Below are positions 1-51,859 of a DNA stretch of 64,000 nt, in pieces. The notes under the pieces were generated by a model. It worked only from the letters and a program-made list of their open reading frames with translations. It was not told where the DNA came from and made no database searches. Numbering within the stretch: the first letter of the stretch is position 1; each line of letters opens with the position of its first letter. The stretch is from Mastigias papua. Lineage: Eukaryota > Cnidaria > Scyphozoa > Rhizostomeae > Mastigiidae. The stretch lies in assembly GCA_964019165.1 (NCBI GenBank), contig OZ025272.1, positions 1,705,128 through 1,769,127 on the forward strand, given 5' to 3'. Both the position numbers and the translations under genes were made by a program.

Positions 1-473
1 TCAAATCGCGTGCGTAAAATCAACAAGTTCGCGCAACTGAATGTTGTAAATTGAAAAAAAGAACGCCATCTGGCCACAAATAAACGACGAGGAAAAATGA
101 TTGTTTGATTTCCAAGCGAAAAATTTTGCTATGATCAAAGAACAACAGAATTTTTAATCGAATAGAACAAAAAACAAAAAGCAAATGCTACAAATGATGC
201 AGACAAAACAACTCCCTCAACTTTGAATCGTGTCGCTGACTCATTATAGACACAATGGCCTTTCAACTCTCCAATTCGTGAGACAAAGTCATACCCACAA
301 CAAAAGATTATCTAACATAACTCTTCTTTCTAATAAAGATCTCTACATTTACTTGCTAGTTGAAGGAAAAACGTGAAGTTTAATGTTTCTATTGGCTGAC
401 TGCTCTCTCTTCACTAATCAAACAGTCTGCCTTTAATTTAAGGCCAGATATAGTTTAGACTTGGAGAGCATAC
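1..473. other. Intron of the coiled-coil gene, no exon seen
   Basis: This AT-rich stretch follows the donor at 473. I see no open exon flanked by good splice signals, and the next exon is presumably to the left of the window. Confidence 0.5.
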
Positions 474-3400
474 CTTCTGCTGGCTTGATTCATACAACTG
501 CTGCAATATCTGAATGCTCTGCTCCTTATTCTTCGTCTCAGCGACTCTCATCGACACTATATCTTGAAAGTCAGAAATCTCCGCCTGCAGTTCTGCGATC
601 GTACTTTCACAGTATTGCAACTGCGTGGCAACATCTTTCTGGTGCTCCTTTGACAATTGAAGATCGCTCTTAAGTTTCATTATAAGAACGTCCTTATTTG
701 TAACTGCTGATGTTGCTGTTCTGTGCTGACTCTCCATGGTTTTCACGTCCCCTTTTAACAGACAAAAGAAGTATAAACTGAACAGAGGTTAAAACTAAGC
801 TTTTCTTCTCTAACTACAAAAATTCTTGTAAAATGCTATCAGCTATCACAAAAGGTAGGTAATGACAAAAATAGAACAAAATTAGCCAGACAAACAAGAG
901 AGGAAGAGAAAATTACTGAAAAAAAAGGGAAAGACAAGGCTATTTGGCATATTATCAAACAAATGATATATCATAGCTACACTGATTTCGAGCGAAATTA
1001 AGTACGAAATACAGTAAGAACTGTGCCACATTGCAAATGTTGCAAGATGTGTAGTGCTACCAGAACTCATAAACAAAGAGTTAAAGCCGTAAAAAATAAA
1101 AAGAAGGTCGTTAAATTTCAAAGCTGTTATTTGACTTTCATACTTTTCATCATCACAGCCTATCTTGCTAAACAAGAACTGCAATAAGCATAGAAGTTAG
1201 CTTTATACTCTTATATTCAATCATCAGAAGAAATTGTGAGGAGGTCACCATGGCCAAAAACCTAATAGACTACCAGCGTACATAAAGGTGCGCATGTCAT
1301 GCAAACAAAAAACTGAGCTATATTTCCAACAGAAGAAAAATGTCTACCGTCAACTATTGATTTATATGCTTGATCTTTCATGCCAAGTTTCTCTTCAACT
1401 TCTATGTACAACTCTTCTTTAGCTTTTAAATCTCTTTCCAGTCTTTGAATAATATCATCACGACCTTTAACTTGCTTTTTCAGCTCAGCTATATGCTCAT
1501 TCAATCTTCTTTCACTGTCAGCCCTGAGAAAGAAGAAATTCACCCCACATGATCACTAATAATTGCATATGACTGGGCAGGGCGGACTTAAACTGGGGTA
1601 TGGGGTGGGCATCGCCGGAAATTGTCACAATTGACATGGTACAGTTCCGACTAGATTGCCTTTCTTGCTTGATCCTCCAGTTGCTAAATGCTGTACAGCA
1701 AAGAACTATTATAAAAGAAAGAATACTTCGTTGCTACCCATAAAACATAGTGATCTCGTATGGAAACAACAAACATGCAATGATGTTTTTTCTATCAACC
1801 ATATGCCACCGTAGTCTATATTGTAACTCTTAAAGAACGCAAGAACTATATGAGAAAGCACTCAACCGAAACCTAACAGACGTAAATAGCAGTACAAAAT
1901 CAATAACTTAAGATTTAATTTACCAATTCTTCATATCTCAATGAATTACTTCTTTCTAGTCTACCGAATTCTTTAATATTTATAGTTGATATTTGCAACT
2001 TCTGAACACATTGCTCCTCTTCTGAATACTTGAAACTGGTTGCTTAGAAAGAGCAACTGCTGAAAGATGGCGTTGCGGGAATCAGTGAGGAAGGTTAATG
2101 TAAATAGAATTCAATAGCAACAAGCTTCATCTCTCCTCAAAATATTGAAAAAGGCGAACAAGTCTTTATCATTCATATGGAAGACTACCCAATTCTCTAA
2201 CTTTCAAAAAGTATTTTGAATCCAACTTACATTGTCTTCAACTGGGTGCCTGGACTGTGCAAACTTGCTACTGATTCATATGGCACTGCACGGAAGTCTA
2301 GTTGTGTGAGCTAGAACAACAAATGAAAGCAATTGACATTAAGTAGACTTCAAAGATCCGATCGAAACAAAGCCTACAGAAAGACGAACTGAAGAAGTTC
2401 TTATAGAATCAGCTAGTATATTGAGAACTTCTTATCACAAGATTTCTGTTTGACCTGGCTCATCTGTGTTATCTTGAGATTAAATTTTTAACTATACAGA
2501 AAATGCAGATGGTGTGATGTTTTCTCTCTGACACATCTCAATTTTTGAGGTCTTGATAATGAGCTATTACTTTCTACACACAACAACTATCACCAAATAC
2601 AGTTAAAACTGAGCCACAAGTTAAGATCATACGGTTTGGTGCTAACATACAATCAACTGCAAAGATAGAAAAAGATCCTATTTTTTAATTTGTTGAGTTA
2701 TTATTTACCAACACAGCTTACAGCAAACAGGTTAGGACAAAAGCAGGATGATAAAATCTCAAAATTCCCAAAAAGGTAGTGATTGTATAGTCTGCACAAT
2801 CTTGGAGGTAAGAATTTGTTGGTGTGCAGAAGAGGGCAAATAATATCTACCTCCCATTTTCCAGTTGTCTTTGCTTTGTTGATAACATCTATGAGGAGGT
2901 CAGTGTCATACTCAAGATTACCAATGTGACTCTGCAACTGTACATTCTCATCTGACAATGATCCTGCCTCATTTCTATATTCCTATCAAAGGAAATTTGC
3001 AAAATAATATACCTTTTTCACAGCACAAACAATGTACAATATAGATATTAGCTAACATCCACAAGTGTTATCAGAAAATTTCTGCTTAATATATATTACT
3101 CAATAATGACATAGCATACATATTCCTTTCATATCCAGGCCTCTCCGGGAAAAAATACAAGGAGGGCTATAAAAAGCCCTTGTCCATTTGGCTGCGTGGG
3201 CTATTTAGCCCTTGCAGAACTGTTGATTAGTTTTTACATTTGAGTATTTGCAAAGGCAAAAATACACTACCTTACCAATTCTTTAAACACTATTCACCTT
3301 AAGGAGGCATTTTTGTGTGTACTACTACCTTAAAAGTTTGCATTACTATGGTAGTCATGCTATGGGCTGTTCCTTTCATGCGAAAACATTTCGTATTCCA

Positions 3401-6400
3401 TTGACAGTTTTAGAGGGTAGTACAAAAGTTGTTAACATATGTTATATAAGGAAACGGAAATATCCTATTTATAACGCCATGTTATAAACACATAGACGTT
3501 ATTTGCTAACACCCTGATATTTAATGGTAGGTAGTTCAAACATTGGGAAGCTAAGCTGCGCGATTAAATGAGAACGTTACTGCGTGGGCGGAAAAAAGCC
3601 CTCGCAAATTCATTTTGCGCGTGATTTGCGCGGGCGCGGGCTATAGCCCGCGTCTCCGGGAAAGGCCTGCATATCCCAATCTTACTACCTCCACAAGAAA
3701 CCATATACTCATGCTGTCAAATTCAATTAAAAGAAAGACAGATGAAAATCAAAGAAGTGAGGGAGGATTTGAAAGAAAGTAATTAACAAAGGAATTGAAA
3801 TATTTACTTAAGATAATATTGAAAAAACAAATCTTTGCTAATAATTACCTCTAAAGCAGCTGACTTATCATCATTTTCCTTTTCTAATCTGAACATTGTC
3901 TCCTCATACTCTTTGCATTTACTTGTTTGTTCCTGCAAAATAAATGAAGTGATTGAAGATTTATGGAAATACAGTCAGGTAATACAGTAGTTTTTGACAC
4001 AAACAATGGATTTTAATAATGAGGGTAAAAGTTCAAATCATTTAACAATTTCCTATTCAAGGGCACCAGAAGGACATATGAGGGACAGATTGTCCCAAAA
4101 GTTATCAAATGGCTCTCTGGAGATTGAAATAACTTTCAAATTCTGTAATGGCATAACCAAGGCCCCAAGTTTTGTCATCTACCCCTAGATTTACAAAGTC
4201 CCCAGGAGATCTGAAGATCTGATATCATTCAGCCTATTCAACACAAATACTTGTACAAATCTGTGCAAGATGTAGTTTGATTAATTGGGGAGGGGGACCA
4301 AACAATAAAAAAGAGGTCATCTTTTCTCATTTAATCTAGACCCTAGGGCTCAATCTTTCTAACATCTTGGAATGCTAAAACTAGAAAAACACACATATAC
4401 CCTGGCATAGGTACCATTTTTCTACATTGAAATTAGTTTATTCAAATTTTCTTCAACTTCAAATTACATTACACTAAAAAACTTGCATGCTAAGATGGTA
4501 AATTGGAATAGGCTAGTTAAAAATTATTCTCCAACTCAGATTACACTACATGGCACAAAAATTTTTATTTCAAGATTCATATCAAAAACATTTAATGATC
4601 TATATTATCAAGCCCTTACCCTCAGTGATAAAGTAGTCTTCTGTAATCTTGATTCCAAAAGAGCAACTCTTTGATTGGCTTCTTTTTCAAGCTCTTCCAC
4701 AGTTTGAACTAGAATTTCATTCTGGTCACTAAGTTCATTCACATAAGTCTGCAGTGACTTCAGCTGATGCTAAAAATATAATTTTACTGTTAGCACAAGG
4801 TATGCATTCTATGGAAGGGTAATATGAGATGCCACATTACTTAAAGCAAATACCCTTCTTTTCAGCATCCCACTCAAATTAACTCTTACCTAATGACTTT
4901 TCCCTTGAAAAGTGAACCTTATTTTTGCATGGGGATGTAGAGAGAATATAAAGAAAAGGATCATTTCAAGGATGTGATTATCTTGCTTGGGATGTCGATG
5001 GCTCAGATGATCTAATAGTCTCATCATCTATGGATATCCTTAAGAAAATGCTTGGAGTAATTTATCTTGCTCTTATGAAAGATGGAAATCATAGAGGATC
5101 TGCAATAAATATCCAAAACAAAAAACTTTTAAACAGAACTAGTTATTTACAATTCTAATATGAGGATTGGGCACAAAGTGACTGATAAAATATCAATAGT
5201 TCTCAAAATAAACCATATGTTGTGGGTTTATGATGGCTTCTCATAAAAGCGGGAATAGATAGGGAGTGTTAATGGAGAATCACCAAACGTGCTTGAGTGC
5301 AGATGCAAGCATGTGGCAAATTCACTTTTGTTCTTAATTGAGCAAGCTGATGACACTGGCCATAGAACAGATGAGACTCATTAAGTCAATGAACTCTTCT
5401 CAAAATATCACTGCATCTCTTCTCATAACCTTGAACATTGTGGATCTATTTTCGTAAACATTATTCTAAATATTGATAATTTAAAATTTGCAGTGATATT
5501 TATTATTTCTTTGGCCATACGGTTCAAATGCAGTTCAAAAGGTAGCGCAGTTCAAAGTCAAATGCAATAGGCCTATGGCTGAACAGCTACCGAATCTGAT
5601 ACACAAGTCTGCATGACATTTCCCAATATGATCGGTATCTACTGAATATAAAAGCAAACGCTGGCGTGAAGGCAGAATCTCAGTTTCCAAGTGGCAATCC
5701 AAACTACCGAATGAATGCATCACAAAAAAACGAAGAAAATGAAATGAACATATTCGTTCCCGCGCTTCGCTCATGATTGTTTCTTCGAAGAACGAACAAA
5801 CCGTGCATCATACTCTATCAGTATCTTATAGCAACCTAATACTTTTCTGCTAGCCTTTGTCGGTTGTTTGGAATTGGGCAAAAGAACAACCAAGACAGAA
5901 AGGCTGAGATATAACTGCCATTAGTTACTCATATCATACCTCACAGCAACTTTTGTGAAAATAACCATCCATCCTCAGCACAGAGTGGAACCGATGTTAT
6001 CAAATGCTTATGCACTTCATACCTTAATTACCAGTCTATTTATCTACATAACAAGCTCATATGTCAGCTGCAACAGTCACTTTTATTCGTTGAATCAATG
6101 AAGCCACTTATTGCAGGTAGCCTTATTTAGGCCATCTGCTGTGAAGGCTCGCTAGCGTTGGAACCTAAAGACGGGGGCCAATAGCATACTACCAGGGATT
6201 AAAGTCTAGAATAACTGCAACAGTGTGAAAGAAGTGAGTAAAATGAGCTTAAAATATGAAATAAAATATTAATACTCTTTAAATTTCAAGCTTTGCTATC
6301 AATAATGCACTGCCAATTGACGGAAATGCATCGATATTCTCACAGCCACACTAAACTGCCATCCCGTCTGATTATCCAATTTGAAAATGGCGCGCTGACT

Positions 6401-6567
6401 TTCAAACCAATACACTGCTCATAATGGTAGCAAAGAATAGAGCAACAACTGATATAATGACTTACATTGTAACGTGCTTCATCGCCTGTATTGTTCACAA
6501 CTTTTGTATAAAACCCATTGAATTCTGGATTTATGCTTCCTTTACTCCCTGGAGAGCCCCTCTCCAT
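474..6567 (-). CDS. Coiled-coil protein, 5' part of gene (runs off left edge)
   Basis: Seven exons read right to left: 6567-6466 (ATG), 4769-4620, 3932-3849, 2982-2851, 2310-2231, 1523-1348 and 751-474. They sum to 1002 bp, exactly 334 codons, and every phase matches across canonical GT-AG introns. A Ser/Gly-rich start of about 34 residues (MERGSPGSKGS...) is followed by almost continuous heptad-like, Glu/Lys/Gln-rich sequence, for example NELSDQNEILVQTVEELEKE and RRLNEHIAELKKQVKGRDD. A short break with Pro and Gly lies near residues 160-180. There is no signal peptide, membrane segment or catalytic motif. Coiled coils of this type are usually structural, at centrosome, cilium or cytoskeleton, but I do not recognise the family and assign no function. 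The last exon ends in a good donor (gtatgc), so the gene continues beyond position 1. The 1.7 kb first intron could hide a further phase-0 exon. Confidence 0.8.
3136..3669. mobile_element. MITE-like element, 534 bp, CAGGCCT ends, hAT-like
   Basis: The ends are imperfect inverted repeats: CAGGCCTCTCCGGG on the left, and the complement of the right end reads CAGGCCTTTCCCGG. A direct repeat CATATC flanks both sides (3130-3135 and 3670-3675). If the boundary is shifted by one base, an 8-bp flank matches 7 of 8. CAG-type ends with a 6-8 bp target duplication resemble hAT non-autonomous elements. The inside is non-coding, with GC-rich self-complementary stretches such as AGGGCTATAAAAAGCCCT. It sits in an intron of the coiled-coil gene between exons 3932-3849 and 2982-2851. 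Confidence 0.7.
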
Positions 6568-7850
6568 TCTATAATTTTCCTTAGCGACAGTAGTCTAGCT
6601 TGATTGACGGTCTAGCCTCTTTCAAAAGTTGTGACTTTTTCTAATCCTGCTCCACGAAAATTGGTCCATACGGGAGCATGTTACGTGTAACAAGTCAAAA
6701 TACCCAGACCCAAGCATCAACTCTCTCACCCCTTGCTATATCACACAGACTGTGTTCACAAAAAAGCAAACATTTGCTGCACAGATTTCTCGTGTTTAAT
6801 TTGAATTGCAAACGACGCCATGCCACAACACAGTGATTGGTTGACGGGAACAAAAGTACGAATGAGATCACCATAACAACCTGAATCAAGCTTAAATTAA
6901 TGGTGCCCTTTAGATCCCCACTTCCTGATCCTCAATGTCTATAGTATAATAGCAAATAAACCGTTAAGAATGAAACAGACTTTTGCCCAACTGGGGAGAT
7001 GCTGACAACAAATGATATATTTTATTCATTTACTTTACATCTTCTAATTTTTTTATTAGTCATTTTCCATGTCTTCGTGACAAGCTAATAGTAAAAAATG
7101 GACTATGACAGATCTCCTCTACCATCTTGCTACGTAACAAATCCCCTCTACCATCCACCATTCAATTCACTATTACTTTCTACATTCAACTCGCATCGCA
7201 TACATTATTTTCCAAAAGAGTACAATATATTTTACAACCATTAGGACCTACTAACAGAGAGCCAATACAATTCTCAGATCACACACGGACAACAGAAACC
7301 AGTGAAAAACCCCCAAAGAAGTCTTAAGAGGTCTAAACCTAGTCCTAGGCATCCTGTCTGTAGTCAAGATGCGAATGACATGCAGTTTGAGGGGCAAAGA
7401 ACTGAAAGACTCACATAGCTTACATATACATATGTTCATAGCAATCGCTCACTGTTAGCAAGAACAAACAAACTATTATACGTAAACAACGGCACTGTCC
7501 ATGCCGAACAGAAAACAGATAACCTAAAAACATGTTGTCAAACATATCTCTATGATCATTTTATTAACTAAAATAACTGCTAGATGACATGCAAGAAAGA
7601 GGATAAGTTTGCCTAATAAACAAATGAAATTAATAGAATACTTTCAAGATACAGTTGCATACAGTTGTTCCTAGAACTGATGTTGCATCTGATATTCTCT
7701 TGCTCTGTTCTAACCTAAACAACTATCTACAAACACCGAGCACAAAATATGTCTCTATATCGAGTAAAAAATGGCATTTTATATGTACCTTAGGCCGCAT
7801 GAATATAAAATATGCTTCGTTGCAACAGCAATTAATATCAAGAAAAAATA
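6568..7850. other. Intergenic: 5' flank of coiled-coil gene, 3' flank of copy 1
   Basis: The stretch holds the presumed promoter and 5' UTR of the coiled-coil gene (right of 6567) and, at about 7640-7850, sequence homologous to the 3' flank of TDRD7-like copy 2. No convincing ORF, RNA gene or TATA box was found. Confidence 0.5.
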
Positions 7851-8053
7851 CTACAAAGACATCGACAATGATACATTTCTGAGGTACTGTACAAAAAGCC
7901 AATCAAATCGGCCTGTTGGCTTGACACGGCAAAGCAAAGGGTACGCTGCATCAAACAACTCAGGCTGGGCATTGAATATTGAACATGTTACAAGATCTGA
8001 GAATTCTTTACACATCTTGCTCGGTCATTTGCTCTGATATGGATGGGAATTAT
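7851..8053 (-). pseudogene. Relic of the last Tudor exon of TDRD7-like copy 1
   Basis: This is homologous to the last coding exon of copy 2 (25684-25910) and shares the run CKEFSDLVT almost unchanged at nucleotide level. It still has an acceptor-like AG at its right edge. The Trp codon of copy 2 (GKWPSK) is TGA here (8025-8027), so the frame stops after about nine codons. The segment is also about 24 bp shorter than its counterpart. The four preceding exons of the last Tudor domain are absent between here and 8585, and the phase no longer fits the upstream exon (2 + 2 bases). The evidence points to a dead exon. Confidence 0.8.
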
Positions 8054-8532
8054 CTATGAAAAAATGAAAATATATGCAAAATAACGAAGTTTTCACAGAA
8101 ATATCATAGATACGCAGGTAGGACATAATTAGACTTGGTAATATGGAATAAGAATCAACTACATCGAGTGCAATTCTCACAATAGTCCTAAACGGTTGAG
8201 CCCATGATCAAGGTTTAACTACCTACCACGAACCAGCAACTAGTAAGTTTACATATTTAGTTACCTTTCAATCAGTATTCCCTGCATACAATATAGCCCA
8301 CCACCAATACTATCTCTACACTACTATTTCATAGTATGGTAAGGTACAATTGGTTGCTGCAGAGAGAGTCTGCAATTAAGAGGGCAATGTGTATATAAGA
8401 TAGACTAAGAGATGCTGCAATGAGCATGAGTATAAGAAGGAATGGAACATGCAAGGAATGCAATGGAGACAACAATGCAATGTCGTGAAGTGGGATAGAA
8501 AAGTGGCTTCAGACAATTTCCGTTACTATTCG
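8054..8532. other. Copy 1 3' sequence homologous to a copy 2 intron
   Basis: This 480-bp AT-rich stretch has patches alignable with the copy 2 intron left of 32001 (31.75-31.95 kb). It lies where exons 26-29 would be expected, but none of them is present. No other feature was seen. Confidence 0.5.
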
Positions 8533-21954
<13,422 letters not shown>

Positions 21955-23433
21955 TATTTACCTCCCACTATTCTAATCCAAACACCAGCTCCACGACGAC
22001 TCACTCCACCTCTTGGAGAGTCTCGCACGGTTTCCTTCACTTCAACGCTCGCACGATTTTATGTTTGTTGATTTCACACGGTTTCACAAATCATATGTTC
22101 CGCATATTGCCCTAACAAATCACTGCCACCAATATAGAGATTATGAATTAACTATGTCTCTTAACCTTATCAGAGAGAGAAAGCATTTCTTTGTCGTTCG
22201 ATGACATCACTTGAAGTAACTGCAGGGCGGAACACATTTCCGTTGACACACGAGCTTTTCACAAGTGCCAATAGGATTGATGTCAAAACAAGGTTCAAGG
22301 CCTAAAAATAAGTCAGGACCAGTGCAGTGGTAAAGACCTGACTCATTTTGTCAAGTTATATATCGTAACAAATACAAATATATGTACTCGTAAAGATCTT
22401 ACAAGTTAGTAACTGTTAGATAGCATTAAATGCCATTCTAATCTCGTGTTATATTTCTAATATGCACGTTTTCAATTCTCAATTCAGTTTCAATTTTCAA
22501 TGCTCAATTCTCAACATAACGTACAATGAATAAGAAGTGGTTTATAAGAAAATACAAGCATATCTTATAAGGAACCACTATATAATGAACCTACATGTAG
22601 AATGTTGAAAAATTTAAAGGATTTATACTACAGAAGGAAAATTCCTGAAGAATTTATAAATTTGGCAAATTTTCATAACAGCAAACAAGCAAGAATTAGG
22701 AAGATGGTTTCATTCATTTGCAGTCAAATTCAGCATAGATTGTTTGCTATGCTTGTATCAAGTGTTTTATGATTCATTGGTCTTAAGTTATAGCCAAAAT
22801 TAAAAGCAAAATTAAGAATTTCAATGTCAACGTGTGTCTGAACCCTTTCTATAGCAGTAAATATGCAGTGAAAATTAAGGAACTATTAAGGCACTTTTAG
22901 TACTATAATTTAACCATTAGAAGTCCAAAAATAAGGAACTTTTGGAACTAGGCCCTGAGCTAGGTTTCTTATAAAGAAAGCGTGTAGTGTCACGCCAACT
23001 AGCACATTATTGCAAAGAAAATCTTAAGAAAGCTACAATACTGAGATCATGAAAAAGCAAAGAAAGTTTCAAATCTAGGTGAAAAAGCCCTTCTTAAAAA
23101 AATTGTGTAATTATCTTGTATCAATAAATCTACAAGAAGATTTGTAACAGTGCCAACGCCAAATATTCGCCTTTCAATACTTTTCCGGAGAAATTTCGGA
23201 AAAGTGTACCTTTAGTCCCCAGAAAAATATCCCCCTCTGCACCCCTGGAAGACAGTGACTGGATATATACAAATCTAAGCAAAAATTATTCTCAAAAGAG
23301 AAAGCACACTTACCTCTAAGTGTTCATACAAATCGAGGCAGTACAAACATTGTAGGTTTCTATTTCTAGGCCCAATCTGCTGGTCATCTAATTTTGCCCA
23401 TTACTTTGACGATGATCCAGAGGGGAGCATCCT
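21955..23433. other. 5' flank of copy 1 and spacer to the third fragment
   Basis: Weak similarity with the 5' flank of copy 2 extends over about 21955-22310: CAGCTCCACGA occurs in both, and a GGCTCAAGGCCTAGAA-like block in both (22283 and 52170). This shows that the duplication included upstream sequence and probably the promoter. No TATA box or ORF is convincing. Part of the remainder is a dispersed repeat (22850-23000). Confidence 0.5.
22850..23000 (+). repeat. Dispersed repeat shared with 43437-43585
   Basis: Similar blocks occur in the same order in both places: GAGGAACTATTAA-like, AAAATAAGGAACTTTTGGAA-like, then CTAGGTTTCTTATAAAGAAA-like and GTGTAG. Similarity is moderate. The ends are not resolved and no coding or terminal inverted repeat was seen. 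Confidence 0.55.
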
Positions 23434-23841
23434 ACATTATATACGCAAACGACTACCATACACGACTTTTTTCATTAATCTTTTTATTCTACTTGACAAG
23501 CTGTGTGTAAAGTTCGCAAGATCGGCCACAACATGCAGGCTCAGATGCAAAAAGCTTCACCACCTAATCTCTTGCTACTCTCCTCCCTAAATAGTTTCCT
23601 ATAAAAACTTTCCTATAAAAACAACTCCCTGGCAGACGGCTCACAGACAATATACCTCTATGTCGAACAAACTAGAGCATTTCAAATGCACGTTAGGCCA
23701 TATAACAATGAACTTTGCTTAGCTGCAACAATAAGTAGTACTAAGAGCAAAATACCATAAATATATCGAAGATGGTATATTCTCATTCAGGAGAATATCA
23801 GTGCAACCTGAGGCATCGTACAACCGCTGGGAATAGAAGGG
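23434..23841 (-). pseudogene. Third partial copy: 3' end of a TDRD7-like gene
   Basis: It is homologous to the end of the last exon and the 3' flank of copy 2 (about 25080-25740). The last 20-odd codons are recognisable (RLYDASGCTDILLNENIP), but the stop TAG of copy 2 is TGG here. The tail shares GATCGGCCACAACAT and other blocks with copy 2. Nothing upstream of this part of the exon is present, so this is the edge of a tandem duplication or a truncated array unit. It lacks the 279-bp insertion seen in the copy 2 tail. Confidence 0.75.
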
Positions 23842-25340
23842 GTTTACTTTCTTGTAAAGATTCTACTCACAATGCTTTTGAATTATTTTACAAAACAGAG
23901 TTTAGTCCTTGCTCAACTACGAGGTTTTTTGAAGACCAGCATTCGTACTTGAAGGCAACATGCAAATAAAGTGAAGTTTAATGTGAAAAGAATCGAAAGA
24001 TGCACACATATAGACATGTCAATAAAAATCGTTTACAGTAAACTGCCATGAATACCTAATTGAATTCAAATCAGTTTAGAGTTACATAAACAGTGACGTT
24101 CATTGTACCAAACCGCAAACAGAAAACCTTAAGGGTCTTCTTGTCAAAAAATATCTCTAAAATTCTCTGTCAGTAAAATAAATGCTATAAATGAAATGCA
24201 AGAATTCCCAAGGTTTTCCAATACGCTATTGGGCTCGAGGTAAAGATTGTTCCTAAGCCCGGCCTCTTAAATTACGCGACGAAAATTGAGTTGTCGGCTG
24301 ATCTATCTAAGACCTTGGCGAACTTCAAAACAGATTTCTACACCCAGGTCACACTCACAAACAATTCACCAAACATTTTTCGAAATTCATATTTTTGCTT
24401 TTGTTCCATGTTTTATAGAGGTGGCTAAAAAGAATGAAGATTTCACCTACACGTTTCGGTTCATCCAACATGCTACAACTCCGTTACTTGCAGCGCAGTG
24501 AACGAGATGCTGTGGAGCGTGTACAAAGAAAACAAGTGATACTGTCATTGTTTATTATGATTAAAACAAAGTCAAATGTTTGGCGAAATGTTTGTTGGAA
24601 TAATCAAACAGACAAAAATTACCAAAAACACAATTTGTTTTTGACTTTGATTAAACTCTATCCAGTATACTACCAAAAGAATGTTGTTTGACCCAACAAA
24701 GGTGGCCAAACTGGCCTAACATTTCAATCAAGCATCTGCTTTAAAAATGGTGGGTGAAGTGTTTGGTAAGTTTGATCGGGGCTTTAGTCTCTCATGTGCA
24801 TGTGTTCACATCAAAATTGGCGTTTACTTAAAATGTACATACATCACAACCACGAGTTTTACAGTTGACACTATGAAGGTAACACGTTTCAACTTTTCAA
24901 ATTTCTATCCAGGAATCGCGGCATTGGTGACAGAGGTGGGACTGAAACCAATGCCTCCAGTGAAACTCACCAAGAGACGAACAATGTAAACAAAACTGTG
25001 TGTCTTAATCTACTGAGTTTTCTTAATTCGATAGCCGTTTGTGTGTCATGCAATTTTGCACAAATAGTCTGCTATTTTGATGATGGTCCAGACTACAGTT
25101 TCTCACAACTATATACACGAATTTTGTAAATGACTTAAACCTTTAATCTATTTTACATAAACAGACGAGCTATATGTGATGTTAGTGCGATCGGCCACAA
25201 CATATGGTGGCTGAGATACAAAAAACCATGCTCTGGTATTCTCTTATTTCTGTCAACGTTTGATAGCTATCTACAGACACCTTACAGAATTCATACCTCT
25301 ACGTTGAACAAAGCAGAGTATTTCACATGTACCTGAGACC
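23842..25340. other. Spacer and 3' flank of TDRD7-like copy 2
   Basis: The right part (from about 25080) is the 3' flank of copy 2 shared with copy 1 and the third fragment. Positions 23842-25080 hold short ORFs only, none with splice or family support. No obvious polyadenylation signal next to the stop could be assigned. Confidence 0.45.
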
Positions 25341-25619
25341 CACGTTTCCCACTCTGGGTGAGGAACATTGCTTTTAAGGCAGGAATGGCAAAATGGCATC
25401 ATCGATCAAAAAACAACGCATTTTTAGGGCAACCCCTTACTGATACGGCCTATCGTACCGAACTCCTCTAGTCCTTTTTGAGGTATCGTCACTACTCTTG
25501 GATTGCAAACTAATGTTGTGTGACGTGGCAAATAGCTTCAGTTTACTCTGGCGAGGGGGGAACTCATCCATTGCATTTCGCAACAGTGGGAACAGTACGA
25601 AAAAAGTTGGGAAACGAGG
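25341..25619. mobile_element. 279-bp MITE-like insertion in the copy 2 3' UTR
   Basis: Direct repeats CCTGAGACC (25332-25340) and CCTTAGACC (25620-25628) flank it, matching 8 of 9. The ends carry inverted CGTTTCCCA. The matching sites in copy 1 (around 7787-7797) and in the third fragment (around 23683-23692) are uninterrupted. An 8-9 bp duplication suggests a hAT-type element. There is no coding capacity. Confidence 0.75.
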
Positions 25620-25683
25620 CCTTAGACCGTATGAATACAAAGCACGCTTGGCTGTAGTAGTAATTAGTATCAAGAGCAAAATA

Positions 25684-51859
<26,176 letters not shown>

